The notes under the pieces were generated by a model. It made no database searches. It was given only the letters and a program-made list of their open reading frames with translations, and was not told where the DNA came from. The translations under genes were made by a program, and so were the position numbers. This document shows positions 5,486 through 6,121 of a DNA stretch of 6,121 nucleotides, in pieces. Numbering within the stretch: position 1 is the stretch's first letter; each line of letters begins with the position of its first letter. Origin of the DNA: DASPTT01 sp035623275 (GTDB taxonomy: Bacteria > Actinomycetota > Acidimicrobiia > Acidimicrobiales > UBA8190); NCBI GenBank assembly GCA_035623275.1, contig DASPTT010000070.1:1-6121 (forward strand), read 5' to 3'.

Positions 5486-5491
5486 AGTATC
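5486..5491 (-). promoter_or_regulatory. Possible -10 element (GATACT) for leaderless cyclase mRNA
   Basis: On the minus strand GATACT ends 6 nt before the cyclase ATG at 5479, and no ribosome binding site is visible. That spacing would place transcription start at or next to the A of the ATG, a leaderless arrangement that is common in actinobacteria. No good -35 hexamer is seen, so this is tentative. Confidence 0.22.
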
Positions 5492-5536
5492 GCTCTGATC
5501 GGAGGGCGGCCGTGCGGCGGTCGATGACCCGCGGCC

Positions 5537-5669
5537 TCACCTGGCCAGCTGCTCGGAACCGCGCAGCACTACCGGGACCGACCCAGCGTCGTAGTAGCGA
5601 CGACCGCAGTAGTCGATGTGGCTCGGAACTTTCCAGAAGGCGAAGGTTCCGTAGTCAGGAGCAGCAGCC
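5537..5669 (-). pseudogene. Orphan C-terminal reading frame joined to the broken antiporter
   Basis: One base out of phase with the antiporter frame, the minus strand reads about 43 residues (V-A-A-A-P-D-Y-G-T-F-A-F-W-K-V, then S-H-I-D-Y-C-G-R-R-Y-Y-D-A-G-S, ending L-A-R) to a TGA at 5539-5537. The codons are GC-ending and the composition is ordinary protein-like, whereas the same frame upstream of about 5670 is arginine/histidine/proline-rich shadow. It does not resemble the C-terminal half of a Kef antiporter. I do not recognise it. It could be the tail of another gene joined by deletion, or a new C-terminus reached by a frameshift. It ends 57 nt before the cyclase start. Confidence 0.35.
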
Positions 5670-6121
5670 ACCCGTAGGTGGCGAAGAACCCGCCCAGGGC
5701 GAGGACGGTTCCGAGGTCGGTGATGAAGCACCCGGCCAAGATGAGCTTGCCGATGTCGTGGCGGTTGAGGCCGGTCTCGACCATCACGGCGTACACGACG
5801 GCCACGGAGGTGGTGGAGAGGGCGATGCCGCCGATCTCTGCCGCGTGGAGATGCCAGCCCAACACCCAATAGCAGAAGGCGAACGCCCCGACGAAGGGTA
5901 AGGCGAAGGACACCAGGCCGATAGAGATGGACGCCTTCCAGTGCCGTTTGAGCGACACCGGGTCGATCTCAGCCCCGGCTAGGAACGTCAGCAGGATCGA
6001 CCCGACCCCGGCCAGGAACGTCACGAACGTGGCCTGGGTGACGTGCTCCTTGATGCCGGGGATGTTGGCGAAGATCGCTCCCACGACGATCTCGACCAGG
6101 GCTACCGGCACGGCGATGCGG
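5569..6121 (-). CDS. Kef-type cation/proton antiporter, N-terminal part; cut by window edge and apparently truncated
   Basis: The frame enters from the right edge (R-I-A-V-P-V-A-L-V-E-I) and encodes a sodium/proton exchanger family (CPA2, Kef-like) membrane domain. Visible landmarks, numbered from the in-frame GTG at 6111, are L-A-G-A-E-I-D-P at 44-51, A-L-S-T-T-S-V-A-V-V-Y at 97-107, V-E-T-G-L-N-R at 111-117, and F-I-T-D-L-G-T-V at 129-136, where D132 is the expected ion-binding Asp. The first helix lies outside the window. The family's membrane domain is usually near 380-400 residues, but here similarity stops at about residue 152 (plus-strand 5656), after which this frame turns into a threonine/serine-rich tail ending at 5569. 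The second half of the transporter is missing, so the gene is probably non-functional unless the break is a sequencing or assembly error. It lies upstream of the cyclase on the same strand. Confidence 0.8.
   Translation of the reverse strand, partial: RIAVPVALVEIVVGAIFANIPGIKEHVTQATFVTFLAGVGSILLTFLAGAEIDPVSLKRHWKASISIGLVSFALPFVGAFAFCYWVLGWHLHAAEIGGIALSTTSVAVVYAVMVETGLNRHDIGKLILAGCFITDLGTVLALGGFFATYGWLLLLTTEPSPSGKFRATSTTAVVATTTLGRSR

Overview
The window is GC-rich throughout, with strong G/C preference at third codon positions, GGAGG-type ribosome binding sites and several GTG starts. This points to a high-GC actinobacterium (Actinomycetota). I cannot place it more finely; an Acidimicrobiia-like or other soil/freshwater lineage is only a guess.

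Layout from left to right: (i) 1-86, minus strand, the first 28 codons of a helix-turn-helix protein that runs off the left edge; (ii) 378-1307, plus strand, a secreted protein built of repeated Gly-Pro-Val-Thr-type rungs that looks like a parallel beta-helix, followed by a perfect 12-bp terminator hairpin; (iii) 1308-1664, a 357-nt non-coding stretch with unusually strong inverted repeats, including a 16-nt pair about 85 nt apart; (iv) 1665-3678, plus strand, a tight three-gene operon DUF1326 - DUF2182 - DUF1326, in which both junctions are 4-nt GTGA overlaps; (v) 3852-4616, plus strand, a class I SAM-dependent methyltransferase; (vi) 4730-5479, minus strand and convergent with the methyltransferase, a soluble class III nucleotide cyclase with an N-terminal four-cysteine zinc-ribbon-like module; (vii) 5569-6121, minus strand, the N-terminal part of a Kef-type cation/proton antiporter that runs off the right edge and is broken near 5655-5670, where the reading frame changes and an unrelated short C-terminal reading frame takes over (to 5537).

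The most notable unit is the DUF1326-DUF2182-DUF1326 operon. Both small proteins carry the same cysteine pattern (CxCx3CxC, then a fifth Cys followed seven residues later by His). They flank a roughly six-helix membrane protein with its own conserved cysteines and methionine-rich segments. The architecture suggests a membrane-associated metal- or thiol-handling complex, but no function is established from sequence. The third gene is easy to misread because its frame stays open far upstream through the DUF2182 gene; the GTG at 3037 is its likely start.

The remaining genes look like unrelated neighbours. The window also contains one visibly damaged gene (the antiporter) and one edge fragment of a helix-turn-helix protein, so it may be a mildly rearranged accessory region.
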